64,000 nucleotides of DNA, taken from positions 5,766,001 through 5,830,000 of the forward strand of contig OZ004588.1 of assembly GCA_963924555.1 (NCBI GenBank). The letters are read 5' to 3'. This document shows, in pieces, positions 22,761-34,900 of the stretch; within the stretch, counting starts at the first letter, position 1; each line of letters begins with the position of its first letter. Both the position numbers and the translations under genes were made by a program. The stretch is from Crambe crambe. Lineage: Eukaryota > Porifera > Demospongiae > Poecilosclerida > Crambeidae. The notes under the pieces are model-generated. The model searched no databases. It had not been told where the DNA came from and saw only the letters and a program-made list of their open reading frames with translations.

Positions 22761-25700
22761 ATGTCTATACTTCTAGTCCTGTTTGCTATTGCACTGCTGT
22801 CTCTGGCATCTGGACAGGCTCCAGGAGATCATGAGGAGAGATGCAGAACTGGTATCAATGCACCCAGGCACCATTTCCCAATGGAGTGGAGAGTTTTAAT
22901 GGACACATACGACTACGGAAATTTATTGGGCTCTAGAGGAGTCTGGACATCTACATCCTGGGTTCAAGTTGTTGGAGGCAGTTGTTCATGGAAATTGACC
23001 GCCTCATCTTGCAGTCAAACACAGTCACAAAATAACTGGGTCTTCTCACAGCATATTAGTTTTGAGGATGCTAATGAAATCTTCTTCAATGTCTCTGTCA
23101 GGATAGAAGAATGCAATAATGAGCCTAACTGCAGAGATTATGTCACTCTGTATAGATATTACAGTGATCGTATGGTTAGTAATGCAGAACGGATAAATAC
23201 TAACAACTATCAACCATTAAATGGCACTGTTGAACAGTCACGCCTGCAACGGACTTCAGAGCAGACTCTGACTCTTACTCGACCTGCAGATCAGAATGGT
23301 TTCTACCTGGCAGTGAGAGATGAAGGAGCATGTGGACAATTAGTGCGAATGATAGTGTATTATGTTGTTTGCAAATCTAGAGTGGTTGGCCTCGTGACTT
23401 ATCCACAGACTGCTGTCCCTGTCCGAAACTCAAGGGACATAGTATTTGATGCAATGTGTGCAGCTAATGCCCACAACACTACAAGTCTTCAAGTGGTAGC
23501 ATCCAGCAGTACCAGTACCTGTAGTGATAGAGCACCAGGAGGGGCTGTTTGCGAATGTGATGCAGGATATGTGGTCTCAAGTGATGGAATGTCATGCCTA
23601 GGTAAGTAACAACCAGGTACATTGTTTGGCTACTATTCATGTCATTTGTAGCTTGCAGTGCTGGAAACTATCATAGTTTAAGTGACACTTCTTGCCGGCC
23701 GTGTCCTGGGAATACTGTCACAGATGTAGTGGGTGCTGCTGAGTGTAGGTGTTTGGAAGGATTCTACAGGAATGATTCTCCACAGGAAGGACCAGAAGTA
23801 GCCTGTACAGGTGAGTTTGCATAATAATATGAGGAGAGCAGATACTGTAACACTAGTATGCTATCTAAGTCTCTTATAACCAATGATGTTTGCTTTCTGT
23901 AGCTTGTATATGATCATATGCAGGTCAAAGTTCATAAGACTGAAAACCTAAAATCTTTTTTCTCTCCTACCCTTCTACATCGTAGCTCCTATATACGTTA
24001 TTGCATTGATGTAACATAATTATCATTTGATTGCATGCAGGCTTGCAAGAGCTGTGTAGCCCTCATGCTGCTCAAGCTACTTTTGTTTTAAACTATAGCA
24101 CCTCCAAGTGAATGCAGAAATATACAAGTGATATCAAGAACTTCTACTGCCATTATTGTCAGTTGGACACGACCTACAACTACAGGAAGACCTGACTTCT
24201 TCTACAGAGTGCAACATAGTGATCCCAATAATGTTGAACAGTTCATTACAGTTGACGATAATCTGAGAGATAGTGGAAATGAAGTGACTTATACAGTATC
24301 TGGATTAGTTCCCTTCACTAACTACATAGTGAGAGTGACCACCCACAATGGGGTGAGTGACCAAGATCCTGATAGTCATCTGTGCCAGTGTGAAGTCACC
24401 AATCGGACAGTGGAAGGAAGTAAGCTCTATAGTCACATTTCACGAAAATTAATTCATATCATATGATTTCCTAGTTCCTGGTGCACCCATTGTTCAGCGG
24501 CTCTGTACTGCAATATTGTGGCAACCTCCATCTCAACCTAATGGGGTTATCACTGGATATCGCATTAAATTTTCATCCGAATCTTCATTCATAACACTCA
24601 ACAACAACACTAATTTCCAACACTAATTATTGTTATTATTTTTAAAAATGTTTTTTTAAGGTTGGAGCTGTTAATAGTGCTGGAGATGGAGTATTGTCTC
24701 CACCACATCTTGTATGTCCAGGTAATAGTTATTCTACCTGTTAGACTTACTCTCAAGCACTTCTCTTTGCATAATACATGATGACCTCCTTTTATTATTT
24801 TAGTGCTATGCAGGCTAAGTTTGACAACTATATCACAAACTGATACTACAATTAATATCACTTGGACTCCTCCTGGCCCTGTCAATGGTGATATATTATC
24901 ATATACCATCGAGAGAAGATTTAGTAATGATGGAATATTTGTAAAAGCTGGTAACCTAACCAGTAACAATCGTGATCTGAGCTATACTTTATCGGGTCTA
25001 TCTCCATTCACGACATATATAATGAGAGTCAATGCCAGCAATAGCACACACATAGCAGAAATGTGTGAAATTGCAGGCAAAACTATGGAAGGAGGTATGT
25101 ACTCTTTTAAAATTGTTGTTTTGTTTTTAACAGCTTTTATTAATAGTTTCATCCCAACCAACCATTGTTGCTCAAGAATGCACTGTGTTAGTATGGAGAC
25201 CACCTACTACACCCAATGGTGTTATCACTAGATATGAAATTGAATTTTCATCTACTGAAATGTCATCACGGTCTACCATGAATATCTTCTACTTGACTGA
25301 GAGTAGTGAGCAGAAAAATATAAACTTTAGAGTAAGTATGTAGCTATCAGCTAAGTATGCATGTTCAGGTGAAAGTTGAAGTTTGTTCCTGGAGGGCTTA
25401 TTCCCATGGAGAAGCATTTCTATAGCTATTATATTCTTATATTTATGTTTATAGATTAGAGCACATAATGGTGCCGGGCCTGGAGAATGGACCGACTTCA
25501 TCTCCAATGGTAATATACCTGATTCACTTGTGTGATTCTAGCATTGAGGATTTCTGGATAATATTTACTACAATGTAATGTTCATTTCACTTTTAGGTTG
25601 TTCTTCTGCTGGATCAAGTGAGTTGATATCTAATGAATTATTCTATATACTTGATATAGTTACAATAATAGGCCAAAATACTGCCCATACAGAGGTTTGC

Positions 25701-26364
25701 ACGGTTCTTGCAATAGAAATATTAAAGCACCATGTGCATGTTCAACTTAGCAACAAGTAGGTTGTATTTACTTCCCTTCAAATTAAGAGAAGACAGTAAC
25801 TTTGGCCCTTTTCTCTGTACTTGTATAAATACTCTTGTATAAGTACTACTGAAGATAGTTATTATCAACCCACTAAAAGTTTAGAGATGGTTTATTATTG
25901 CTGTTTAATATTGCATGTGTTCACTTTTTCTGCCAATTGTTTACCAGGTTTATTCAACAGCTCCAATTCAAAGTGGGAAATTCTTATCGTATTTGCTGGT
26001 ACTTTTGCTGCAACTTCATTAATATTCTTTGTGTTCATAATCATAATATGGTGTGTGCACAAAAGCCGGAAAAAAATGAACGAAGACAGACAAGAATTTG
26101 ATATGAAGTATATAAGTAGCTAGCTACGTAGACTTAGCTATAATCTTAATTTTTATTTTGTGTGTTTGCCATAGCAAAGTATTTATAATTATAAAAAATG
26201 ATAAAAACAAAGTTATTCAGTACAGCAGTCACATTGAACAGCCAGTTAGAGAGGGGTTGCTAGGTGGTGCTTCAATGATTCCATTCAAGTACACCCAGCC
26301 AGAGGGACACTTATCTCCCTCAACTTCTTCTGATAAAGGTCACATATCACAGCTTGTCCTATGA
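22761..26364 (+). CDS. EphR-like gene 1: Eph ligand-binding ectodomain, FN3 repeats, one membrane span, no kinase
   Basis: Exons: 22761-23601, 23652-23810, 24116 region (from about 24102)-24419, 24475-about 24626, 24661-24721, 24804-25094, 25147-25331, 25455-25509, 25597-25617, 25948-26107, 26175-26364. Residues 1-19 are a signal peptide. About 30-210 match the Eph receptor ligand-binding fold (MEWRVLMDT, QNNWVFSQHI, RDYVTLYRYY, GFYLAVRDEGACGQ). A Cys-rich module (CRPCPGNTVTDVVGAAEC) and several FN3 domains follow. A single membrane span (EILIVFAGTF to FVFIIIIWCVH) precedes a basic tail. There is no tyrosine kinase, SAM or PDZ motif. Exon 4 meets a stop before any donor GT. Skipping exons 4-5 (one FN3) keeps the frame. 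The last exon overlaps an arylsulfatase remnant on the other strand. A cell-surface recognition role is inferred. Confidence 0.7.
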
Positions 26365-27482
26365 AAGGAAGATGAGGAGAAGTGTTGTATCGTGGAGGAT
26401 TCGGAATTTCAGTGCGAGGTGAAGCTTCACACATTGTACCCATCCAAGGCATTATCACTCAATTCTATGTCAGTGATTCTTTCAACTATTGTGCGATACC
26501 AATCAGTGATGTGCATTAGAGCAGTAATTTGCCTTTAGTAGCCCATACAAAGGAATGCCTCATATTCTACCTTCAAACACAGTAGCTTTGTTTCCTCTGA
26601 GTAGCCAGTCACTACGCAGTTTAACTGCCATTATTGGTGCTGAGAATGAGTATTATCCAGCAAACCTTTAGCCTCTAATAATGTTGTCTATAGCTATACT
26701 GTCATCAAGAGCTTACATCATGGCAAAAAAATTTTTTTTAAGAATGGAGTGAACACATCTCCAGGTATTTGTCAGGAGCTTCCAGGGGACCATGGACTGA
26801 TCGGTAAGTGCCATAAATGAAAAATGGCTTTTTGTCCATGTCATTACTGATAGCATTCTGAATCTCCTTTGTAAACAAGATAGTGCTATATGAACCATCT
26901 TCATCTGTAACAGGGTTCTTATTATTTTGAAAATCCACACCATTTGCATGCATCATTTGTTGTGGGTTATCTGGGTCTCTGTAGATTCCTTCACATTAGA
27001 CAGCTATGAAGTTATCAGCATAGCTTAACAGCTATTTGTTTGGTTGGTCAGGCTTGCACAGTAAGTTGATGACATTGTTTGCTATCAGAATTTTTACTTT
27101 AACATAAAGACTGCAATATTTCTCACTCACCTACAGCATGTGTAGCATATTCACTATCTTTTAAATGCTGGGAAAAAGTGGTTTCATCCAAACCAACCAA
27201 GTCCATAGGGATGACCATTTGTGATGACTCCATCAGCTAGACCCAAATCCACTATCTTTTAAATGCTGGGCAAAAGTGGTTTCATCCAAACCAAGTCCCA
27301 TAGGGATGACCATTTGTGATGACTCCATCAGCTAGACCCAAATTGTATGCATATTTGCCTGCTGATCTTGATGGAGAACACACAGGTTGGACATAGTACT
27401 GCTTTAGTTGGATGCCTTCAGTGATGGCCAACTTGTCCAGAGTAGGAGTAGTCTGCTCCTTGGTAACAGTATCCAAGATCAT
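26205..27482 (-). pseudogene. Decayed arylsulfatase copy A
   Basis: Fragments match the better arylsulfatase copy at 29358-31014. The N-terminal part (about 27282-27482) keeps QPVCSPSRS but has lost the next few residues. A middle part (about 26713-26960) encodes MHANGVDFQNNK-like sequence with frameshifts. The C-terminal part (about 26205-26400) is shortened. An internal direct duplication of about 90 bp lies at 27160-27345. The part at 26205-26364 is antisense to the last exon of EphR-like gene 1. Not functional as a sulfatase. Confidence 0.8.
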
Positions 27483-28202
27483 CTATCATGATATTTGGCT
27501 TGTTGGTTAAATCACCATATATGCTAATCCTAGCTGTGCTGAAGTAGATTAGGAGTCAATCTGTCCTAAACCCAGATTGTATAATTAATATAGATCACAT
27601 GATTAGCTGATGATGGATGATGATGAATAATCTTATAGTTCTTTATAACTAGCTACTCATTGATATGGAACTATTTCCTTTGAGGCATATCAGCAACATG
27701 AAATCCCACCAAGAAGTGGTTAGTATCAGTAGTATGCATGGAGACCACCTACTAAACCCAATGGTGTTATCACTAGATATGAAATTGAATTTTCATCTAC
27801 TGAAATGTCATCACGGTCTACCATGAATATCTTCTACTTGACTGAGAGTAGTGAGCAGAAAAATATAAACTTTAGAGTAAGTATGTAGCTATCAGCTAAG
27901 TATGTATGTTCAGGTGAAAGTTGAAGTTTGTTCCTGGAGAGCTTATTCCCATGGAGAAGCATTGTATAGCTATTATATTCTTATATTTATGTTTATAGAT
28001 TAGAGCACATAGCTAATGGTGCTGGGCCTCCATGGAGAATGGACCGACTTCATCTCTGATGGTGATTCAATAGTGTGATTTTATAGCATTGAGGATTTCT
28101 GCATAATATTATTACAATGTAATAATTTTAATATTCATTTCGGTTGTTCTTCTGCTGGATCAAGTGAGTTGATATCTAGTGAATGATATAGTTACAATAT
28201 AG

Positions 28203-28275
28203 CAGGCGATTCCACGCGCAATAATAATTAGCACAAGCTATAATAATTGCGTGTGGAATCGCCTGGGGACAAGGC
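28203..28275. mobile_element. Tiny inverted-repeat element (MITE-like)
   Basis: A hairpin formed by AGGCGATTCCACGCGCAAT and its inverse ATTGCGTGTGGAATCGCCT around a short AT-rich loop, followed by GGGGACAAGGC. TATAG occurs on both sides and may be the target duplication. The equivalent place in EphR-like 1 (about 25656-25668) lacks it. A similar GCCTGGGGACGAGGC end is visible near 13378-13392. Confidence 0.5.
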
Positions 28276-28287
28276 TATAGTTACAAT

Positions 28288-28796
28288 TAGGGTTGAATAA
28301 ATTCTCTTTAGTTACCTATTATTCTTAAGCACTAACATAATTATTCCCAATATTTTGCCCATTATTCTTTTAAAAATTTAATGAGAATGCAACAAGATTA
28401 CAAGAAAGGATTTTATGAGTGCCTATAATTATACTGTAGCATCAGTGAAGACTCTACATAGTCTTCTAGAGCAAGAGTTTGTTGCTCTTTAAAACTATTT
28501 TCTAACAAAGAAAAAACTCTCTCTGCTGCAGCAGATGATGGTTGAACAAGTAAGACTGATCTACAGCTGCTAGACCAAAGGGGAAGTTCAGATTTATGTC
28601 TGTTCCACCACTTTAGATACATAGTGTGGTCTAGTTACAAGCAAGCTAGCCATAATTATTGCTTGTAAAGTTGTACTCCAGTTGCATTATCATACACATA
28701 TAGAATTTTGGCCAAAAATGTTCCCTATTATTCCAGCATTATTCCCTGATTCTTTGGCATACCTATTATTATGCTAGCATAATTTATTCAAACCTA
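28288..28796 (-). mobile_element. Small hAT element with transposase C-terminal remnant
   Basis: The ends are TAGGGTTGAATAAATT (28288 onward) and AATTTATTCAAACCTA (to 28796). An exact 8-bp GTTACAAT flanks both sides (28280-28287, 28797-28804). The empty site with a single GTTACAAT is at 25657-25664 in EphR-like 1. A minus-strand frame (28413-28622) encodes the conserved hAT dimerisation segment (PSSAAAERVFSLLENSF, then SSLMLQYN), so this is an internally deleted derivative of an autonomous hAT element. Confidence 0.85.
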
Positions 28797-29357
28797 GTTA
28801 CAATAGTATCTAATTCTTCTCATGGGCCAAGCATAAATACAGTGGTTCTTGCAATAGAAATATTAAAGTACCACGTGCATGCTCAGTAAATAATACTTAA
28901 CAAGTAGTTGTAGTTACTTCCCTTCAATTAAGAGAAGAGATTGGTCCTTTTCTCTGTACTTGTATAAGTACTACTGAAGATAGTTATTATCAACCAAGTT
29001 TAAAAGTTTAGGATATAAATTTCACAGTATTATTTGCTTTTAGAGCTGTTAAGTATGGTATTCACTTTTTCTGCCAATTGAGTTGTTTTTTTACCAGGTT
29101 TATCCAACAGCTTCAATTCAAAGTGGGAAATTCTTATCGTATTTGCTGGTACTTTTGCTGCAACTTCATTAATATTCTTTGTGTTCATAATCATAATAAT
29201 ATTATGGTGTGTGCACAAAAGCCGGAAAAAAACTATCAAAGCAGTACAAGATTTTGATATGAAGGAGAATTTCAAGTACGTAGCTAGATTAGCTATATAA
29301 ATTTTATTTTATTTTTGCCATAGCAAAGTATTTATAATATATATATAAACAGGTTAT

Positions 29358-31014
29358 TCAGTCCAGCCAAGGTGTCCACACACCTCCAAAATATTTTGGA
29401 TCAGAATTTGGATCGAATGGTGGATTCATCTGGACGTGTGTGGAATTATACACTTCAATTCTCTTCTGTAGTTGAGCAACCACGTCAGGAAAACTCTTAG
29501 CCTCATTGTTCCTTTCGTACGGGTCAGCAGTCACATTGAACAGCCAAGTTAGAGAGGGGTTGCTAGGTGGTGCTTCAATGGTTCCATTCAAGTACACCCA
29601 ACCAGAAGGACACTTATATCTCCCTTAACTTCTTCATCTGATAGAGAACAGTTAGGTTGACCAGTGATTAGTTTCCAGTCACCAACACGTATTGCAGCTT
29701 GTCCTATGAAAGGAAGACGATGAGAAGAAGTGTTGTAAAGTGGAGGATTCAATTGAAGCAGAATTTCAGTGCGAGGTGAAGCTTCGTCTTGTGTTATCAC
29801 ATCCCACATAATTATCGTACCCATCCAAGCCTTTTGTTGCATTGTCACTCAACTCAATGCCAGCGATCCCCTCAACTATTGTGCGATACCAATCAGTGAT
29901 GTGCATTAGAGCAGTATTATCGTAATTTGCCTTTGGTAGGGTTTTCCCCCATACAAACGAAAAGCCTCGTATCCCACCTTCAAACACAGTTGCTTTGTTT
30001 CCTCTGAGTGGCCAATTACTGCTACCTCCTGCAGTTTGACCTCCGTTGTCAGTACTGAAAATGATGATAGTATTGTCCAGCAAGCCTTTAGCCTCTAGTA
30101 ATGTTGTAATGTTGTTTATTCCTTCATCAAGAGCTTGCATCATGGCACAAAAGATTTTTCGGTTAGAATAGGGAATAGAAGAACACATCTCTAGGTACTT
30201 GTCTGGTGCCTCCAAAGGGGTGTGGACTGATTGATAAGCACCATAGATGAAAAATGGCTTTTTGTCCATGTCATGACTCTCAATAGCATTCTGAATCTCC
30301 TTTGTAAATAAGATGGTGCTGTATGAACCACCTTCATCTGTAACAGGGTCCTTATTGTTTCGAAAATCCACACCATTTGCATGCATTATGTGTCGTGGGT
30401 GATCTGGGTCTCTGTAGGCTGTTCCTGTTCTGTGGGTATAATAATCTTCACCAGCAGCATAATATCCATAGAATGTGTCAAATCCACGATATGTAGGTGT
30501 ATATTCCCACTCGTACATACCAAGATCCCATTTGCCTGGAAAATTTATATAAATATGATTTCTACTAATCTTGCAGTGTTATACAACTACCACAACTTGA
30601 TAAAAAAACACTCTAGCTACCAGATTTAGCTATAGCACAAAAATTGTATTATTCAGATTGCAATATCTCTCACTCACCTATAGCATGTGTAGCATATCCA
30701 CCATCTTTTAAATGCTGGGCAAAAGTGGTTTCATTTAAACCAAGTCCAAAAGGATAACCGTTTTTGATGACTGCAGCAGCTAGACCCAAATTGTACGCAT
30801 ATTTGCCTGCTAGCAGTGCTGATCTTGATGGAGAACACACAGGTTGGACATAGTACTGCTTGAGCCGGATGCCTTCTGTGGCCAACTTGTCCAGAGTAGG
30901 AGTGGAGTAGTCTGCTCCTTGGTAACCAGTGTCATTCCAGCCAAGGTCATCAATTAGAAAAAAGATGATATTTGGCTTATCAGCAGAAGCACCATACTCC
31001 AATCCAAGGAGCAT
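29358..31014 (-). pseudogene. Arylsulfatase (ARSB-like) copy B, two frameshifts
   Basis: Two exons (30678-31014 and 29358-30535) cover nearly a whole type I sulfatase of about 500 aa. Exon 1 has the metal-binding FFLIDDLGWND and the signature PVCSPSRSALLAG, whose Cys is normally converted to formylglycine. Exon 2 carries GKWDLG, KKPFFIYGAYQSVHTPLEAP, IIFSTDNGG (metal site) and SPRTEILLQLNP, ending FGGVWTPWLD. Family members cleave sulfate esters of glycans in lysosomes or outside the cell. Two frameshifts break exon 2, near 29801-29820 and near 29611-29630. At the second, copy A lacks the extra two bases. The hydrophobic leader may need an upstream exon. Pseudogene unless these are sequence errors. 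Confidence 0.75.
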
Positions 31015-31060
31015 TAAAGTAGCGAAAAGAAGTAGCTAGATTATTGAACATCATGATTAT

Positions 31061-31425
31061 CGAGACTGCACTTCTGTGTGCAAGTGATTACCTAGTTAGT
31101 TACTGCTTTATTTATGTCATGAGTATAAGCATATTTTAATATGGAAGCCAAGAAGTGCAATTACATTATCCGCAAGCAAAGTAGTTACCTCCGCGCTATC
31201 TCCGCAGGTCTCCGCAAGTCCACTCCAAATTAATTTCCTGTTTCCCGTCCACTTAGTAACACTACGCGGGCGGGCGGTAAAATTTATTTTTCGAGACTGC
31301 ACTTCTGTGTGTATTAGTGATTAGCTACCTAGTTAGTTACTGCTTTATTTATGTCACGAGTATTGGCAAATTGCATTATCCGCAAGCAAGCAAAGTAGTT
31401 ACCGCTCCGCAAAGTCTCTCTAGCA
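31061..31425. repeat. Imperfect tandem duplication between sulfatase and EphR-like 2
   Basis: The segment starting CGAGACTGCACTTCTGTGTG occurs near 31061 and again near 31291. Both are followed by ACCTAGTTAGTTACTGC and CATTATCCGCAAGCAA. The two copies are roughly 130-190 bp. They lie in the space between the minus-strand sulfatase and plus-strand EphR-like 2. Nothing else is recognised from 31430 to 31989 apart from GC-rich CGCGCGCGGGCG near 31730. Confidence 0.75.
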
Positions 31426-31989
31426 TAAACTACTTGTGACGCCCGCGCGCTCTCTCAAAAATAATTTAAATTGCAATATACATGCGTGTTGAATAATTTT
31501 CCAAAGCCAGTAGGTAGAATTGCGAACACATCGCCCTTGAAAATCGCTGATACAACTTTCAGCCGTTCAGGCTTCAGGCCAGGTATTCCTAGCTCTTTAA
31601 ACACAGTTCTTGGTTACTCTCCATAGCTCTAGCTCTGCCAACCTGGAATAAATAGTGGGTGTGTCTCGCCAACATTAATACTACTTCACGTGACTGAATA
31701 GAGCAATCTGATTGGGACGCAGCTATAGCTGCGCGCGCGGGCGACACAAGTAGTTGATGCTAGCTAGCTAGAGCCACCAGACCACTTTTCTTCCCCGTCC
31801 CCCCAAAAAAGAAGAAAAGCTGGGCTGGCGACGCCAGACTACCAGATAAGATGAATCCTTACGAGTCGCCGTCAATTATTAGCAACCATATAAATGCAGC
31901 TTCCGCTGGAGCTCCAGCAGGACCATAGCAGCTGTCATCCCTATGCGTTTTGTTGTCGTTTAGTAAATCTGGATTATAGCTAACTAGCT

Positions 31990-34900
31990 ATGTTGGTACA
32001 TTTAGTCCTTGCTACACTGCTATCTCGGGCATCTGGACAGGCTCCAGGAGATCATGAGGAGAAATGCAGAACTGGTATTAATGCACCCAGGCACCATTTC
32101 CCAATGGAGTGGAGAGTTTTAATGGACACAAACGACTACGGAAATTTGTTGGGGTCTAGAGGAGTCTGGACATCTACATCCTGGCTTCAAGTTGTTGGAG
32201 GCAGTTGTTCATGGCAATTGACCGCCTCATCTTGCAGTCAAACACAGTCACAAAATAACTGGGTCTTCTCACAGCATATTAGTTTTGAGGATGCTAATGA
32301 AATCTTCTTCAATGTCTCTGTCAGGATAGATGAATGCAATAATGAGCCTAACTGCAGAGATTATGTCACTCTGTATAGATATTACAGTGATCGTATGGTT
32401 AGTAATGCAGAACGGATAAATACTAACAACTATCAACCATTAAATGGCACTGTTGAACAGTCACACCTGCAACGGACTTCAGAGCAGACTCTGACTCTTA
32501 CTCGACCTGCAGATCAGAATGGTTTCTACCTGGCAGTGAGAGATGAAGGAGCATGTGGACAATTTGTGCGAATGATAGTGTATTATTTATTGTCTGTAAA
32601 TCTAGAGTGGTTGGCCTCGTGACTTATCCACAGACTGCTGTCCCTGTCCGAAACTCAAGGGACATAGTATTCGATGCAATGTGTGCAGCTAATGCCCACA
32701 ACACTACAAGTCTTCAAGTTGTAGCATCCAGCAGTACCAGTACCTGTAGTGATAGAGCACCAGGAGGGGCTGTTTGCAAATGTGATGCAGGATATGTGGT
32801 CTCAAGTAATGGAATGTCATGCCAAGGTAAGTAACAACCAGGTACATTGTCTGGCTACTATTCATGTCATTTGTAGCTTGCAGTGCTGGAAACTATCGTA
32901 GTTTAAGTGACACTTCTTGCCGGCCGTGTCCTGGGAATACTGTCACAGATGTAGTGGGTGCTGCTGAGTGTAGGTGTTTGGAAGGATTCTACAGGAATGA
33001 TTCTCCACAGGAAGGACCAGAAGTAGCCTGTACAGGTAATTATTACCTATAGCTACACGTTTAAGCAATGGAGTAACCAACATTAATTTTACTAAAGAAT
33101 GGCTATGAGATCCTTAGATAAGGTGTGTTTCTAGTAACATAGCTAGATAGCATTAAATTTTTGTACATGACTTGATATATAAAGGCCATTTTCATTTTAA
33201 CTCTGAGTACAACATACATAGTCCATGTAGTGGTCTAGTACGAAAGGTATGTGGTTCATGACAGATGGCTATACGTAGCTGCTATCAAAACTACTGCAAA
33301 ATAGAATAAGGACATTACTAGCTATATCCTAAAATTAGGTCATGCCATGAATATTCCTCATCTTCCTAGCACCTCCGAATGAATGTAGGAATATACAAGT
33401 GATATCAAGAACTTCTACTGCCATTAATGTCAGTTGGACACGACCTACAACTACAGGAAGACCTGACTTCTTCTACAGAGTGCAATATAGTGATCCCAAT
33501 AATGTTGGACAGTTCATTACAGTGAATGATAATCTGAGAGATAGTGGGAATGAAGTGACTTATACAGTATCTGGACTAGTTCCATTCACTAACTACATAG
33601 TGAGAGTCTCCACCCACAATGGAGTGAGTGACCAGGACCCTGATAGTCATCTGCGCCAGTGTCAAGTCACCAGCATGACAAGAGAGAGATGTACGTATGT
33701 TTATGATCATAATTCCTTACAATAAATCATAGTTCATTTTTCTAATGCAGTACCTGGTTTACCTAACAACCTGCACCACTTATGTGCTGTAATAGTGTGG
33801 AATGAACCTTCTGAACCCAATGGAAAGATCATTAGATATGAGATTCAGTTTTCTCCTGGTCAGAAAAGATCAGTTAGTCCACAGAGTACCTTTTATATCA
33901 CTAGGAGTGAAGAGAGATTACCGAATACAGAAGTGCAGGTAAGTAAATCAACTACGAAATTGCTTTTAGGGTGTATTAATGAATATAATAGGTAAGGGTT
34001 GTCAATGGTGCAGGACCAGGTCGATGGACTCCATTACAAAATCTTGGTAAGTAATAGTCTTGCTAGCCAGTCCTCAACAAGCACATGAGCAGCTGCTAGG
34101 GTCTCCCAATCTCTCTATGTTCTGCTCGGCTAATAGTGTGTGTGTGTTTTTCAAAAAGAAGTGTTATAAAAATCTTGACTGAGGCTACTCTGACTTTGCT
34201 TTGCTGATCTTAACTTTTTCCTATGCAGGTTGTTCTACTGCTCTGGAAGGTGGAACTTGTATGACTCCTTCACGTGAGTGTATTAGTTAGTAAGAAATAC
34301 AGTTCCATTATTATGATGTAATTATTATAGCTGTAGTGGCTACGGTACTGCACTTTGAACTTGGAGGAAGAACCTACTTGAATAACACAGTTGTGATTGG
34401 AGAAGATATCGGTGAAGGTGCTGCAGGACTTCTCTGTGTCACTAATAAAACAAGTTGCTGTACTGGTGTTAATCGTGCGGGAGAGTTCTACTATCCCAAT
34501 GGGACGATGGTTCCTAATTCTCTGATAGGATATAATCTCTATAGGAACAGAGATGTGAGTATAGTGCGTCTGAATAGAAGAAGTGGTACCCAGTTTCCTG
34601 TTGGAGAGTATCGTTGTCAAGTTCCTGATGCTAGTGGAAGTAATCCAAATATTTATATCAATATTGGTAAGATAGTCATAATAATTTTATCATTATTGTC
34701 ATTGATATAATCTATTTCAGTTTCTAGTTCTGCTACTACATGTCCTACTGCTCCCACCACCACCTGTCAAACATGTCCACCACCTACTGTTTGCCCTACC
34801 TGCCCTACAGTGACATGTCCTCCAACTTTACCACCTGCAACTTGTCCCCCATGTCAACCATGTACCACCCCAACACGAATTCCTACCACACAATCACTTG

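Larger units (their letters stand above)
27729..29340 (+). pseudogene. Decayed copy of the 3' half of EphR-like gene 1
   Basis: This block aligns with 25185-26180. The FN3 exon is at about 27733-27876, the next short exon at about 28000-28055 (with small insertions that break the frame), the GCSSAGS exon near 28144-28163, and the membrane-span exon at about 29100-29276 (still encoding EILIVFAGTF and a longer tail ending near FDMKENF). It has no 5' half. It is interrupted by a small inverted-repeat element and a hAT element. Together with the sulfatase copies it shows an older tandem duplication of the unit EphR-like 3' end plus arylsulfatase. Confidence 0.75.

Noticed and set aside
22761-26364. 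Eph receptor tyrosine kinase
   Set aside because: I looked for kinase motifs (glycine loop, HRD, DFG) downstream in all three EphR-like genes and found none.
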